Source: Haliclystus octoradiatus
Lineage: Eukaryota > Cnidaria > Staurozoa > Stauromedusae > Haliclystidae
Assembly: GCA_916610825.1 (NCBI GenBank)
Contig: OU744451.1
Span: 26,522,207 to 26,586,206, forward strand
DNA: 64,000 bases
Reading direction: 5' to 3'
Made by a program: the position numbers and the translations under genes. Within the stretch, counting starts at the first letter, position 1; every line of letters begins with the position of its first letter. Below the pieces are notes generated by a model that was not told where the DNA came from, ran no database searches, and saw only the letters and a program-made list of their open reading frames with translations. Below, piece after piece: positions 1-18,114 of this stretch.

Positions 1-92
1 CATTATTAAACCAATAGGTAGTAAATTGGTTAGTATAAATAATAACAATGCATTCAAGAACTTCTTCAATGTGCTCCCTTCTTTCTTTTCAG

Positions 93-175
93 ACTTATCA
101 CAATTTTTACCTAATAAGGCCGATTTAGAGGATGACGGAGACGCATCTGAAGAAGCCATTTTGTTTCCCAATTAA
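93..175 (+). CDS. Possible 3'-terminal exon of an unidentified upstream gene (partial)
   Basis: A pyrimidine-rich tract ending in CTTTTCAG (to 92) is followed by an open frame of 26 codons ending in TAA at 173-175. The tail is acidic (LEDDGDASEEA) and ends ILFPN. An AATAAA lies at 345-350, at a plausible distance for polyadenylation. The rest of the gene would lie left of the window, so I cannot identify the product. The case rests only on the splice acceptor, the frame and the poly(A) signal, so it could be chance. Confidence 0.35.
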
Positions 176-350
176 TGTACCTTGTATGTGGTTTACATTT
201 TGTGGCTTTTATTCTTTGTAGGTTATATAAATAGAACAACCATACAGTTTAGTTGTGATCTAACAAGCATCTCTGATAGAAAAAGGTTTCACTATCATTT
301 AGGTTTCGGAAGGCTGAAGAAAATTCAGGAAAAAATTGATTAGCAATAAA

Positions 351-1070
351 TTATAAGGAGCCCATCATATTATAAGGAGCCCATCATATTATAAGGAGCC
401 CATCATATTATAAGGAGCTCATCATATTATAAGGAGCCCATCATATTATAAGGAGCCCATCATATTATGAGGAGCCCATCATATTATAAGGAGCCCATCA
501 TATTATAAGGAGCCCATCATATTATGAGGAGCCCATCATATTATAAGGAGCCCATCATATTATAAGGAGCCCATCATATTATAAGGAGCCCATCATATTA
601 TAAGGAGCCCATCATATTATGAGGAGCCCATCATATTATAAGGAGCCCATCATATTATAAGGAGCCCATCATATTATGAGGAGCCCATCATATTATAAGG
701 AGCCCATCATATTATAAGGAGCCCATCATATTATAAGGAGCCCATCATATTATAAGGAGCCCATCATATTATAAGGAGCCCATCATATTATAAGGAGCCC
801 ATCATATTATAAGGAGCCCATCATATTTTAAGGAGCCCATCATAATATGAGGAGCCCATCATATTATAAGGAGCCCATCATATTATAAGGAGCCCATCAT
901 ATTATAAGGAGCCCATCATATTATAAGGAGCTCATCATATTATAAGGAGTTCATCATATTATAAGGAGCCCATCATATTATAAGGAGCCCATCATATTAT
1001 AAGGAGCCCATCATATTACAAGGAGCTCATCATATTATAAGGAGCCCATCATATTATAAGGAGCCCATCA
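351..1070. repeat. 19-bp minisatellite, about 38 copies
   Basis: Perfect to near-perfect tandem array of the 19-mer TATAAGGAGCCCATCATAT. Variants are rare. A G variant (TATGAGGAG) recurs at 469, 526, 621 and 678, spacings of 57, 95 and 57 bp, that is 3, 5 and 3 units, which suggests amplification in blocks. It begins right after the possible poly(A) signal at 345-350. Confidence 0.97.
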
Positions 1071-1850
1071 GGTGAAAAGTTGACAATAATTTTTGAATAA
1101 GATGTCACGTTTCCGGAAGGAGTAGCCTAAACATTTGTCAGGCTGTCACTGTTTTATGTTCCAACTACTTCTTGAAGATTTAAATTCAATGAGAAAGTAT
1201 TAAATAATGAGTACAATGATTCCTAATGTACAACTCTGACTAGCTAACTGAGTAAGACAGATTAAGTTTAAGCTATATAAATGTAAATCAATGACTAAAA
1301 AACATAGAAACGAGTATTACCTCATTAGAACGAGAATAGTCAGTAATTTATGACAATCAGTCACAAAGTGCTTGGAAATCTAATTCATTCCCGGAAAACC
1401 AGCACAAAATCACTTGTAGGTGTTCACACGTGTGTCATCATACTTCCTTAGTGAGTAAGCTTTGGAAACATTTTTCTTTTTAATGGGTTTTTATAATCAA
1501 TCCAAGAAGGTTTTCAATAGGAATGAGAGGATTACAAAGATTTTCTGATGTTCAATTCTGATTAATTAATTACCCACAGATCAGTCAATAGGTAGCCTAA
1601 CCAGCCGATTATTAGAATTTTCTGATTATTTCAACCAAATCATTACAAAATACTGTTCGTAGATATGTTCAATTGATCATCATAAAATTCAAAGTTGAAA
1701 TAAAATATTAAATAGGCCTAGGCTATATTACCTGACAGCGTAATCTATTAGTTTTGAATAAAATATAAATAGCCGATCAGAAAATCACAACAAAGAGGCT
1801 TTGACGAAGAGGGGATGACAAAAGGTTCCGCCTTCTGGAAAGGTGTCGTG
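1071..1850. other. Intergenic DNA with no recognisable gene
   Basis: AT-rich sequence between the minisatellite and a foldback repeat. I see no coding exon, RNA gene or element terminus that I can support. Confidence 0.6.
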
Positions 1851-2182
1851 GGTGGGCAAAAATTGCAATCCATAGAGAACTGATGACGTAATTTCAGCCG
1901 CTATTATGAAAATCTAAACCTATCTAACTAGTAAAAACTTTGATTGAAGCATGAATAATGAAAAATAAATACAAAATATGATCCGCAACCTTGCCAGACG
2001 CACTAACTAGAGCTGATGAAACAAAAAAGTATTCAAACTCGACTGGGTCGTTATCACGTGATTGGACCCGAACCACATGATCCAATTGCAAGCCGCAATC
2101 ATTTAGAAAAACTGTGGTTTTTCGATAAAGCCATGACATGACGTCACCAGGTCTCCATGGATCATTGCATTTTTTGCCCACC
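1851..2182. repeat. Foldback (MITE-like) repeat upstream of AHCY
   Basis: The left arm starting GGTGGGCAAAAATTGCAAT (1851-1891) is complementary, with small indels, to the right arm ending TTTTTTGCCCACC (2134-2182). TTCTGGAA occurs outside each arm. The 85-codon minus-strand frame inside (1924-2181) ends within the right arm and has no family I recognise, so I treat it as part of the repeat. No clear target duplication was found. Confidence 0.6.
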
Positions 2183-2963
2183 TTCTGGAATCTGTTATTA
2201 TAAATTAACTAATTATTTAATCTTGGTATTATTAAAAAATATTATACTGTATTTTCTATAATAAGCCTTTGAAACAACCCTGTCTAGTCTTAATCCTTAT
2301 AAAGGTTTATCTCAATAAATGATGATTACGATGATGATGATCTTACTAGTGGCATTTTAACATTTTCTTCTTGATTCTTGGTTTAAGTTTGACCAATAGA
2401 GAATATCAATCTTCTTCTGAATTTTCTCTAACCTTCTAATTTATGATTATCGTATTTACATATACCGTCCATGCATAACCTAGACCTAGGCCTCCGAGCA
2501 AACCAAGCATCAGATTGCAAACCAATTTAAGTTACGAAACTCAATATTTCGTTCTCAGCATAACTTTTGAAGATATAACTTATAAGACATAATTATAAAC
2601 TTTTGTTGAAAAGAGGATACATACTAACATACCTCTCTGAACTTACTCTTCTTTATCTGATCAGGATCCAGGAATAGATGGTATGAATTTCATAAAAAAA
2701 GCTCTCAAAAAGAGCAGCTGTACTTTTTGATATTTTGAAAGTTTTGAAAGTGTGATTGACAGTTTGATTACGTCAGAGCCTTGTATTCACGATAGCCTCG
2801 CATAACTCATTTGATGTACGACTGTTCTTTCCAAAAGTTTCTCTTCTAAACTTTTCCGTTTGGCTTAGCTGTTCTTAAATTTCAGCTCTCAACTTTAGCA
2901 TAGCAACTTAGCAAGTGCTTGTATTTTTGGTTTTTATTGATACCATTATATTACAAAGACAAA
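2183..2963. other. AHCY upstream region and 5' leader
   Basis: About 780 bp of AT-rich sequence before the AHCY start codon. No strong TATA box or other defined promoter motif stands out. A TTACAAAG just before the ATG could serve as a splice acceptor for a leader exon, but this cannot be settled from sequence. Confidence 0.4.
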
Positions 2964-10241
<7,278 letters not shown>

Positions 10242-11168
10242 AACAGTTATTGTAGACAGTTCGATTATTGAACTGAAATTGATGACTCCTTTTTATAACT
10301 TTGAATATCATGTCTGTTTGCATCAGCAACAACAATAGCGGCGATATATTAAATATCTATTGTCGTTTATATCTTGTGTATTTTTTTTATCTCTGTTTAA
10401 ATTGACTATTGGTAGATTATTGGTAGTGGTTTCAATAGTACAAATCTGATACATTTGAATGTCTCAAACGTGGTTGTGGTTGTTGAGGAGACATTTGATT
10501 CCGTCTGTAGGCGGTACTGCTGGTTTCTACAGGCAACTTTAAATTGTTTACAGCAAAAAATTAAATATTTCCTTGTTTTAGAACTTAGTCTATTTTTATT
10601 ATAGACATTTGAAAAGATCAAAGTCACATTTCATGAATCATTGACGTCCTAATATATGCTCTGGATATATAAAATAAGATAGGTTCTATTCTAGAAAACA
10701 AGATATATAGTTCCGATAGTTGTGCTTCAAGATGATTGTAAGTATAAACCATCAGACTTTGTATAAACATATACAGGACATTAGATCATACCTTCGGGGT
10801 TCTGAAATGGCTTTACTCTCTCGACCGACCGTTTCTCTTTTCTCGTGTCACCTTGGATATTTGCACGGTTCACTTTACGGATTTCAGTCGCAATCAACAG
10901 CGAAAACAAAATATGTATGTATATTTTAGAAATGTTTCCTTGTGTTAAAATGTTCCTCCATCTCACCCTAATTACATTTATTTCCAGACATAATTACAAT
11001 ACTTGTTACAACATAATTAAAAAATTGTATGCGATGCTAAATTATTTAAAGTTCGTATTAAATTGTTCATTGGGTAAGTGTTGTAAAAATAAACTTTAAA
11101 CAAAATTTGGATAAAATCGCTGTAAATTCTTGAATTTTTAATCTTTACCTGGACGATTTGATCAATAT
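10242..11168. other. Convergent 3' regions of AHCY and the Caspr-like gene
   Basis: No coding sequence is recognised here. For AHCY (+) a poly(A) signal AATAAA lies at 11088-11093, with a weaker ATTAAA near 10348. For the minus-strand receptor gene an AATAAA (TTTATT on +) lies at 10977-10982. If the distal signals are used, the two 3' UTRs overlap by about 110 bp. Signal usage is inferred. Confidence 0.5.
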
Positions 11169-14100
11169 TCAAACCCAATACGAATTTAGCCCGGGCTTCT
11201 GTTCTTTCTTTGTCAGTATCGGCTCGTTACTTCGATCAGATCGTACAGAACGGATCGAATTTCCTCCTTCTCGTTTTGCAACCTCGTTTAATCTTTTCAT
11301 TTGTCTTCTCATTCTCATCTTAGTAACAACTCTCATAACAACGAATTTTACTGTCAAAAGTAAAAGCGATAATGCAGCGACAGATATCAAGGCTATCTCT
11401 AACATTGTAAACGGTTTGCTAGTTTTATTTGCAAGATATTGAGCATTATTCCAGGCATACGTCATTGCTAAATCAGGTATCCGTGTAACAATATTAATGC
11501 TGTTGTTGCTGCCGTCTTCCGTGACGTCAGGTGCACTTGTGATAATATTTTTACCATCATTTGGTGAACGAAAAAAGGAGTCATTAGTTGCAACGCTGTC
11601 TCTTTCACGTAACGACATACAGACACGTGACGTCGCATCTTTTGGAATAACGTGTTTGGTTTCCACTTCCAGTTTTTGTTTTGACCCAAAACATTCCAAC
11701 GGTCCTAAGGTGATGTATGCTTTAGCATTTTCCATGTTTTTGAATTGCATAAACGTAATTGGTAATGAATCTTTATCTGTAACATAGCCTTCATCCATTG
11801 CCCAATTATTATTAATGGAATCGCAATTACATTGTTTTTCAGGTTGTAAACATGTTTTATCTACGCCACATTGACATCCACTCCCATCAGACGGTACACC
11901 ACCCCAATGCGTCTTCATTTGTCCTGTTCTTGTTTTCCAAACAGCATTCGATGGTCCCGTCGGCGCATTTAACAATAAAACATTATAACAATCAAACCGT
12001 ATCATTTGACGGCAATATTCACTTTGATCAATTAACGCTGCGATATAGTTCATTGGTAATTCATAAGATACTCTATGAAATATATAACTACGGAATGAAC
12101 TATCTCCTTCGGTTGGCCTTGCTTTTGCCTCTCTATTGTGATGAATAACCGTTGACGGACGATTAGGTGAGGCTGTAAAATTACACTCGGCAGTAAATGG
12201 CTCCATTGCACCATTTCCGTCTGAATCTAGCATACAATACGATTCTTCTTTCAAGCCAGCGATGTCATGGTAGGCGTGGCATGTTGGCTGATGAACGGAT
12301 ATCTCACATGTTGGACCATAAAATAATGTATTAGTACAATCACATATAAACTTGGTCCAGTCCTGTTCACAGATGCCACCGTTTCGACATGGATTTGGAA
12401 AACATTGATCATTTAACTCACATGTTCCAATATTAATATCTGAATAAACAGCCATGCTAGTTTTATTACTAATTTCTATTAATTGACGGTTAATTGCCAT
12501 TTTCTGTAAACAGCCTGTAAAACCTCGTTTACGTATTTTATTAGCCTCGCCACCAAGACGCATACTAATTGGTCTTGTACAATCAATTGATATGACTTCT
12601 TCTGGCATGGGACCACTGTAATCACGAGAATTATCTACTGTTAAATATAGATTACTTTTAGTAACACGTGCTGTTAGGCCATGCCATAATCCATCAGAGA
12701 TTCCATTGGAACGATATTTCACACGACTTTTCAATGAACTGCCATGATAATGTTCAAAGTAAACACCAGTTTTTTCTAAACCAACTATTAATAAACATTG
12801 TTCCCCTTCTAGATGTACTAGAACACCATCTGCATCAAAAGTTCTAAATGTTAATTGAACCATAAATTCATCATCTGTTAGACCTGGAGGTGATATAATT
12901 CGTAGTAACGAATCAGGGGTTGGGAACTCAATTGGTGCATACATTTGATGGGGGCAATTGAATCCAACTCTCCCCGTTGCTGATATCCCCTGATCTTTCA
13001 TTGCTAATAATGTAAGTGGATGGATCTGATCAATAATTACTTTCTCCATACAACCATGGAAGTATGGGATTGGTCCAATCGATGTAGTTTGATCAATAGC
13101 AGAGTATGACGTCAGTATATGTTCCATACCAGCAACTAGAACAACATTATTTAAATTAAGACCATTGTTCAAACCAGGTAAAATAATTCTTCTTGTCGTA
13201 TGATGATCTACGGACACGTGATTCAATCGACCTGTTCGAAGCATATGAAATGAGTGCCAGTTACCATCGCTTAATTGGTCACCTAGCAACATATCAGCCA
13301 TCCGTCGTTCTCCGAAAGTCAACTGGTACCTGTTAAAAAAACAAAGCGAAGGATTGTTGAATTGAAGTAATAATTATAATACCGTTCTTATCTAGTGTCA
13401 AAATGGGTGTGTCTCTTAAAAACATTTAAACATATAAAAAATCAGTTTTATCTCTCATTCTATAACGTTTTCAAATAGGTCTTAAGAATTATATAAAATG
13501 ATAACTCTTGCAATCTAGTTCAAAATATTTTCCTTTATAACGTTCATATAATGTAACTCTTATATCACTAATTAATAGGCTGAGTAATACTGTCACATTG
13601 TAAAATCCTCTTTTATTTGCGTGTTAACAATTTGAAAGTTGACAAAATAAATCAAATCAAATACTACACGCCCTTCAATCAAGAATTCAATTATCATCTG
13701 ATTTTGTAAAGATGTTCTTAGAATAACAAATTAATGCAAAGAGTTTATAGTTGAAGATTGATTTTTTAAGCTTAATATTTTAACTCCAGTCCGGCAGTGC
13801 CGCCAAAAATAATTAATCATGATCCTTTCTTATGTCCACTTGATAATATGAATTACTTGATATGGTATGCAGGGCTTCTTACTAGATAGAGGCTACTTAA
13901 ATAGGCCACACCCATATCCCCTAAAAACTTAAAAATAGGAGTACATGTTTCATTTAGAATTTAACAGGAAAGATTGGCTAAATTGATTTCAGCTGCACAG
14001 ACTTATTTGGAGAAAAGGTTGGCGAAAAGAAAATTGTAAGTCTGCATTTCGGCTAGCGTGACACTTTCATGCGATATGAGTATAGCGTACACTTTATTCG

Positions 14101-14665
14101 CGCTAATTCACTATTGAAATAGCCACCGTACAAAAGTGTACGTTAACAAGAAAAACTAGACTTTTAAAATTCGAAAGAAAGACTTTACATTAATAATTGT
14201 ATGTTATGTATTTGCCTTTCTAGCATTTCGAATTAGTCTTTTCAATTTCTAATTAACTCTAAAACGTTGCATATCAAGCTATGTAATAATCCTCTTCAAA
14301 ATTTTTGATAAAAACACACAGTCGAAATTTACTATCCTGTGGCGTAGACTATGTTTTATATTTGTTCAAGATCAATTACGTTTGACTAAATCTCACCTGA
14401 TTTTTCCTTTTGTTAACGACACAACGATTGAATCTGCGGTAGTAGAGCCAACCAATCCTAATAGGACACCATCTTGCTTTAATGATTTGAAACGTAATGA
14501 AATACGATTTGCTGAACGACTTAACGGATAATTTCTAATATCATATCGTAAGAGCGCATCACCGTAGAAATACAAACCAATAGATGATGCTAAATTAAAC
14601 AATTTAAAAATATGCAAAAAAACAATAATAATCTTCATAATGATCTCTGAGCATCTGAGAATCAA
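11169..14665 (-). CDS. Compact Caspr/neurexin-IV-like (CNTNAP-like) transmembrane receptor, 2 exons
   Basis: Single-pass adhesion receptor related to contactin-associated proteins. Exon 1 is 14665-14397 and exon 2 is 13329-11169. The AG|G junction is in phase (KIR joined to YQL), giving 809 residues, or 800 from the second Met. Order: signal peptide starting MKIIIVFLHIF; laminin-G 1 (about 30-190); laminin-G 2 (about 222-365); one EGF module (about 399-431, six Cys); a fibrinogen-C-like module (about 440-640) with THWGG, the CQCGVDKTC and CNCD cysteine cluster and GPLECFG; a 90-residue stalk; a membrane segment (about 732-755, MLEIALISVAALSLLLL); and a basic 54-residue tail ending SYWV. Canonical Caspr proteins also have an N-terminal discoidin domain, a second EGF and two more laminin-G domains, all absent here. 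The signal peptide directly before LamG1 argues against missing 5' exons. A 3' splice variant cannot be excluded. Confidence 0.9.
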
Positions 14666-16718
14666 AATGTATAATTTACTGCTTCTGGTTTTATTTGTAG
14701 CTGATGATAATTATTCATGTTGTTACCAAAATGTTGTTACCGTTCTCTTATTAATGTTCCGTCATTCAGATTTGTAATACTTTCTGCAATGATTACGACT
14801 TTCACAAGTAATATATATGTCAACAGGGCTTGTATCGGAGCCTTCATCAATTATGAATAATAATGATTTAAGAATGTCTCCGTTGTGATTATTTTAACTC
14901 AAAAGGCTTGTCGGCCTTCTTCTTTTCAAAAATCTAGCAGGTGAAATAATAAATTTGAAAAAAAACTATTGTTTAATTCTGGTGTACGTTATTGTTTTAA
15001 ACTTATAGAAAGTACGATGGTATCTGTACAGCTATACTCTTAGGCCTGATTTCCAATCTTATTTCTAAAATCCCTGTCTATCGATATAACTCTGTTTGAG
15101 TGTAGAGATGAGTTTTATCATATAAGCTTGTAATGGCTTAACTCATGTATAGCACACACGCAATTCAGCTATAATCAGACGATTAAAAAAGAAATTTACT
15201 TTTGAAAAGATACCCTACTGTGCTCTAGCGTTGCTTTTACTGGTGGCTGCAGCATTTTACATTCCTTATAATTGCTTATAGATAATGACTCATACATTTT
15301 TTTTACTGTAAAGAGACGCATCCCGTTATAATTGTATACATGCAGTTTAATTTTCAAGAGAAGCGTATATTATGTATAGTATATGACTTATATATGACAA
15401 TATCGAATTATAAGGATTAACTTTGAGCTAATAGGCTTTTAAATTCTAAGTCCTTTATTTCCTTGCATGTCTCACCAAAGAAATAATTTTATTGTTATTA
15501 ACTATATATTATTTTACTGATGATATTCACATGTCATAATATTATTTTAAAGGCTAATTTGGATTACTTTAAATCTAACATTATATATAGAAAATCAGTA
15601 TTAATTTAAGCTTAAAAGATGTATATTATATATACTGTTAATGAAAATAATCTTCAAAGTAAATGATAAAGCCAAGATAAATAAAGGCATCACGTACCTC
15701 GGAAATGCTTTACATAGAAACTTGTAACAATAATAATAATAATAAAAAATAAATACATATCGTAAAATTCAAGTAAATTATGCATTTAAATAAACTCTAT
15801 TTCCCTGGCTTAAAATTGTCAAAAAAGAAGGATGGAAAAATTGCAACCATTAAACTATCTATTTTTATTTTGAGAGACAGTCATCAGGCAATCTAAGTTA
15901 TAGCTATCTATTTCTATCACTGTGAATAACATTTTCGTACATGACCATTTTCCAGAAGGGAAAGTAAACAAATAATAAAACAGATATTAAACAGCGCTCA
16001 ATCTACATTGACAGACCGACGCTGTAACTCAGTTCAGAATGTTAGTTCCTTCATTTTTTCTAAAGGCGTAAGAAACTCACTCGCCACGGCCTGGCCACGG
16101 TCACGGTGGCTCTTGATCGGATTTTCGTATACACCTTCCTCGTGTCTCATGACGCAACACTAAAACCCATATTGCGCAAAAAAAGAATTTAATATTTGAT
16201 TAATAAAGTAAAGATATCTTGCATGCTTTACCAACAAATCCTTCCCCGTGTCTGTATGATCACACGATAGCAGACAAGCCTTTTCTATGGCAATCGAAAG
16301 AGGAAATTCTTCATGCGGCATCCCTTAGACTGGACATTTCTATTTGTATTACTCTTTCATGTACTGTAGTACGGCTTATGTTACTATGTTGAGTTGGATG
16401 ACGGTTAATTAGAGAATAAATAGAATTAGTTTAAAATTAGATGAGTCCCTTGGCAGGGACGAAGCACCATAGACGGTCATCAAACGTTTAAAATTTGTAA
16501 TTAGAAAAAGTTATTAGACAAAAAAAGAAATAAGGCAAAGAAATATTCTGGTTTACCCATAGACAAAGACAATTATGTCTAAAAATACGTCTATGGGTTT
16601 ACCCGCGGGTTACTGTTCGTTATAATCGAATCATGCCATTCGAATTTTAAATGAAAGGTTCACCATCGTTCTTTTTAGAAGCAACTTAAATTGATATGTA
16701 TCGACGGACATCCTCGAC
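14666..16718. other. Intergenic region without recognised gene
   Basis: About 2 kb of AT-rich DNA upstream of the receptor gene, which probably includes its promoter. I found no exon. A hairpin pairs ACCCATAGAC (16555-16564) with GTCTATGGGT (16589-16598), just before the element-derived fragment that follows. Confidence 0.5.
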
Positions 16719-17320
16719 ATGTTAGATTTAAAATATGAAATTGAAGAACCAATCGTAAACGTGAGAGATATGATTGGGCATCTTCTTTCCAAAGTGTGCA
16801 ATGATGTTTCTATTGAGCCACATTTATTACCACTGACAGGTGAGCCAATACCAGCCAGTGCAATCTGCGGTGATGAAGCAAGGCTAGATGTGTGTGCAAG
16901 GGGATTTTGGCAAAGGGGGCAAAGAGCATTTGTTGACGTAAGGGTTTTCAATCCGTTCGCTCTGAGCCATCTTAAGCAAAGTCTTCCTACTTCATTCAAA
17001 AGCCAAGAGAATGAAAAGAAACGGAAATACAATCGGCGGGTTGTGGAGGTCGAACACGGATCATTTACACCCATCATCTTCTCCATCAATGGCGGTTGCA
17101 GTCCAGAAACCGAAAGATTCATTCTACAATTGGCAACAAAACTGGCTTCAAAAAGCAAAACAAACATTAGTACTGTCACAAATTGGCTTAGAACAAAGCT
17201 ATCGTTTGTGACTTTGCGATCAGAGGCATAAGAGGCTCAAGGACAACCTCATCACACGCCTTTGCACCAACAAATGTTAATGACATTGAACTAAGCCGAG
17301 CTGTTGGATCCCTTACCTAG
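16719..17320 (+). pseudogene. Fragment of an element-derived conserved protein, possibly PD-(D/E)XK-like
   Basis: The open frame 16719-17231 (170 codons) contains a pattern I recognise from repetitive orphan proteins in cnidarian, sponge and other invertebrate genomes: DEARLDVCARGFWQRGQ, AFVDVRVFNPFA, NEKKRKYNRRV, VEVEHGSFTPIIFS and LRTKLSFVTLRS. The spacing of RLD and DVRV recalls a nuclease fold of PD-(D/E)XK type, but this is inference. The frame stops at 17229-17231, yet the similarity seems to continue in another frame to about 17320 (IRGSRTTSS, then DIELSRA), so a frameshift lies near 17215-17225. No reverse transcriptase or transposase accompanies it. It is probably a dead element remnant between the receptor gene and MPPE1. 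Confidence 0.6.
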
Positions 17321-18114
17321 AGTTCAACATGACTTAATAATATAAACTGTATAAAGTAAAAATTAGAAAACAGATTCACTGTACAATATGTTAAAAATTT
17401 CCTGTATATATTTTATGATTATTTTCAGTTTGAAACTATTGTGAAAAAAAAATTCAAGATTAAAAAAATAAAAATAAAAAAATAAATCGTAAACATGCTC
17501 AGATGTTCGATACCATACATGTATATCCAAGGTCTGCATAGCAACAGCTTGATTAACATCTTTCAATAATCACATCCAATAAAGGCGGAACACCAAAACG
17601 AGATCTAAAAAATGGCAGAAATTTCAACTTTTCTGGTCTATATGTTGTACACTTGTACTGTAAGCGGTACAATAGCATCCACCACGTTGAGATCAGAAAT
17701 CACACCTAGGTCAACTTAAATGGCTGTTTCTAAATATAGACTTGATATTTTTTCATCTAGTTTTTTTAAATCACTTCAATACACGTTTGACTATGACATA
17801 CTAAGAAATGAAGTGAATTGTATCTCCCGTTTTAGTATGAGATACATTTAAAATGGAAAAACATAAAAACCGGCTTTTTTCAAGCTATAACCGGAGGACG
17901 GATAATAAACAACATTACAAAGCTTGAAAACGAGGTACTTTTCAGCAGCAAATGGGTTTGCAGGTGACAGACATGTGATGGTCTACAAGCGCGTCAATGT
18001 TTTCGGAAAGGTGGGTTGTTCACACCAATTAAAATTCCTAAAACGTAAACACGAATTTGATACCGTAGAAGTCAGGATTGCCGTTCTGCTAGTTCATCTG
18101 AACAAAGAAGAAAA
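17321..18114. other. MPPE1 upstream region with a possible upstream ORF
   Basis: No further gene is recognised. A 64-codon frame (17924-18118) ends in a TGA that overlaps the MPPE1 start codon as ATGA. It could act as an upstream ORF if it is in the mRNA leader, but its protein has no recognisable domain. Confidence 0.4.

Noticed and set aside
351-1070. CRISPR-like array
   Set aside because: The units are contiguous 19-mers with no spacers, in animal DNA. It is a minisatellite.
1924-2181. 85-codon minus-strand frame as a host gene
   Set aside because: It lies within a foldback repeat and ends inside one arm, with no recognisable domain.
2919-2963. Upstream in-frame ATG for AHCY
   Set aside because: It would add 15 hydrophobic residues absent from the family. 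The ATG at 2964 has a good context and the family N-terminus.
16631-17179. 182-codon minus-strand frame
   Set aside because: Antisense shadow of the recognised element-derived protein on the + strand.
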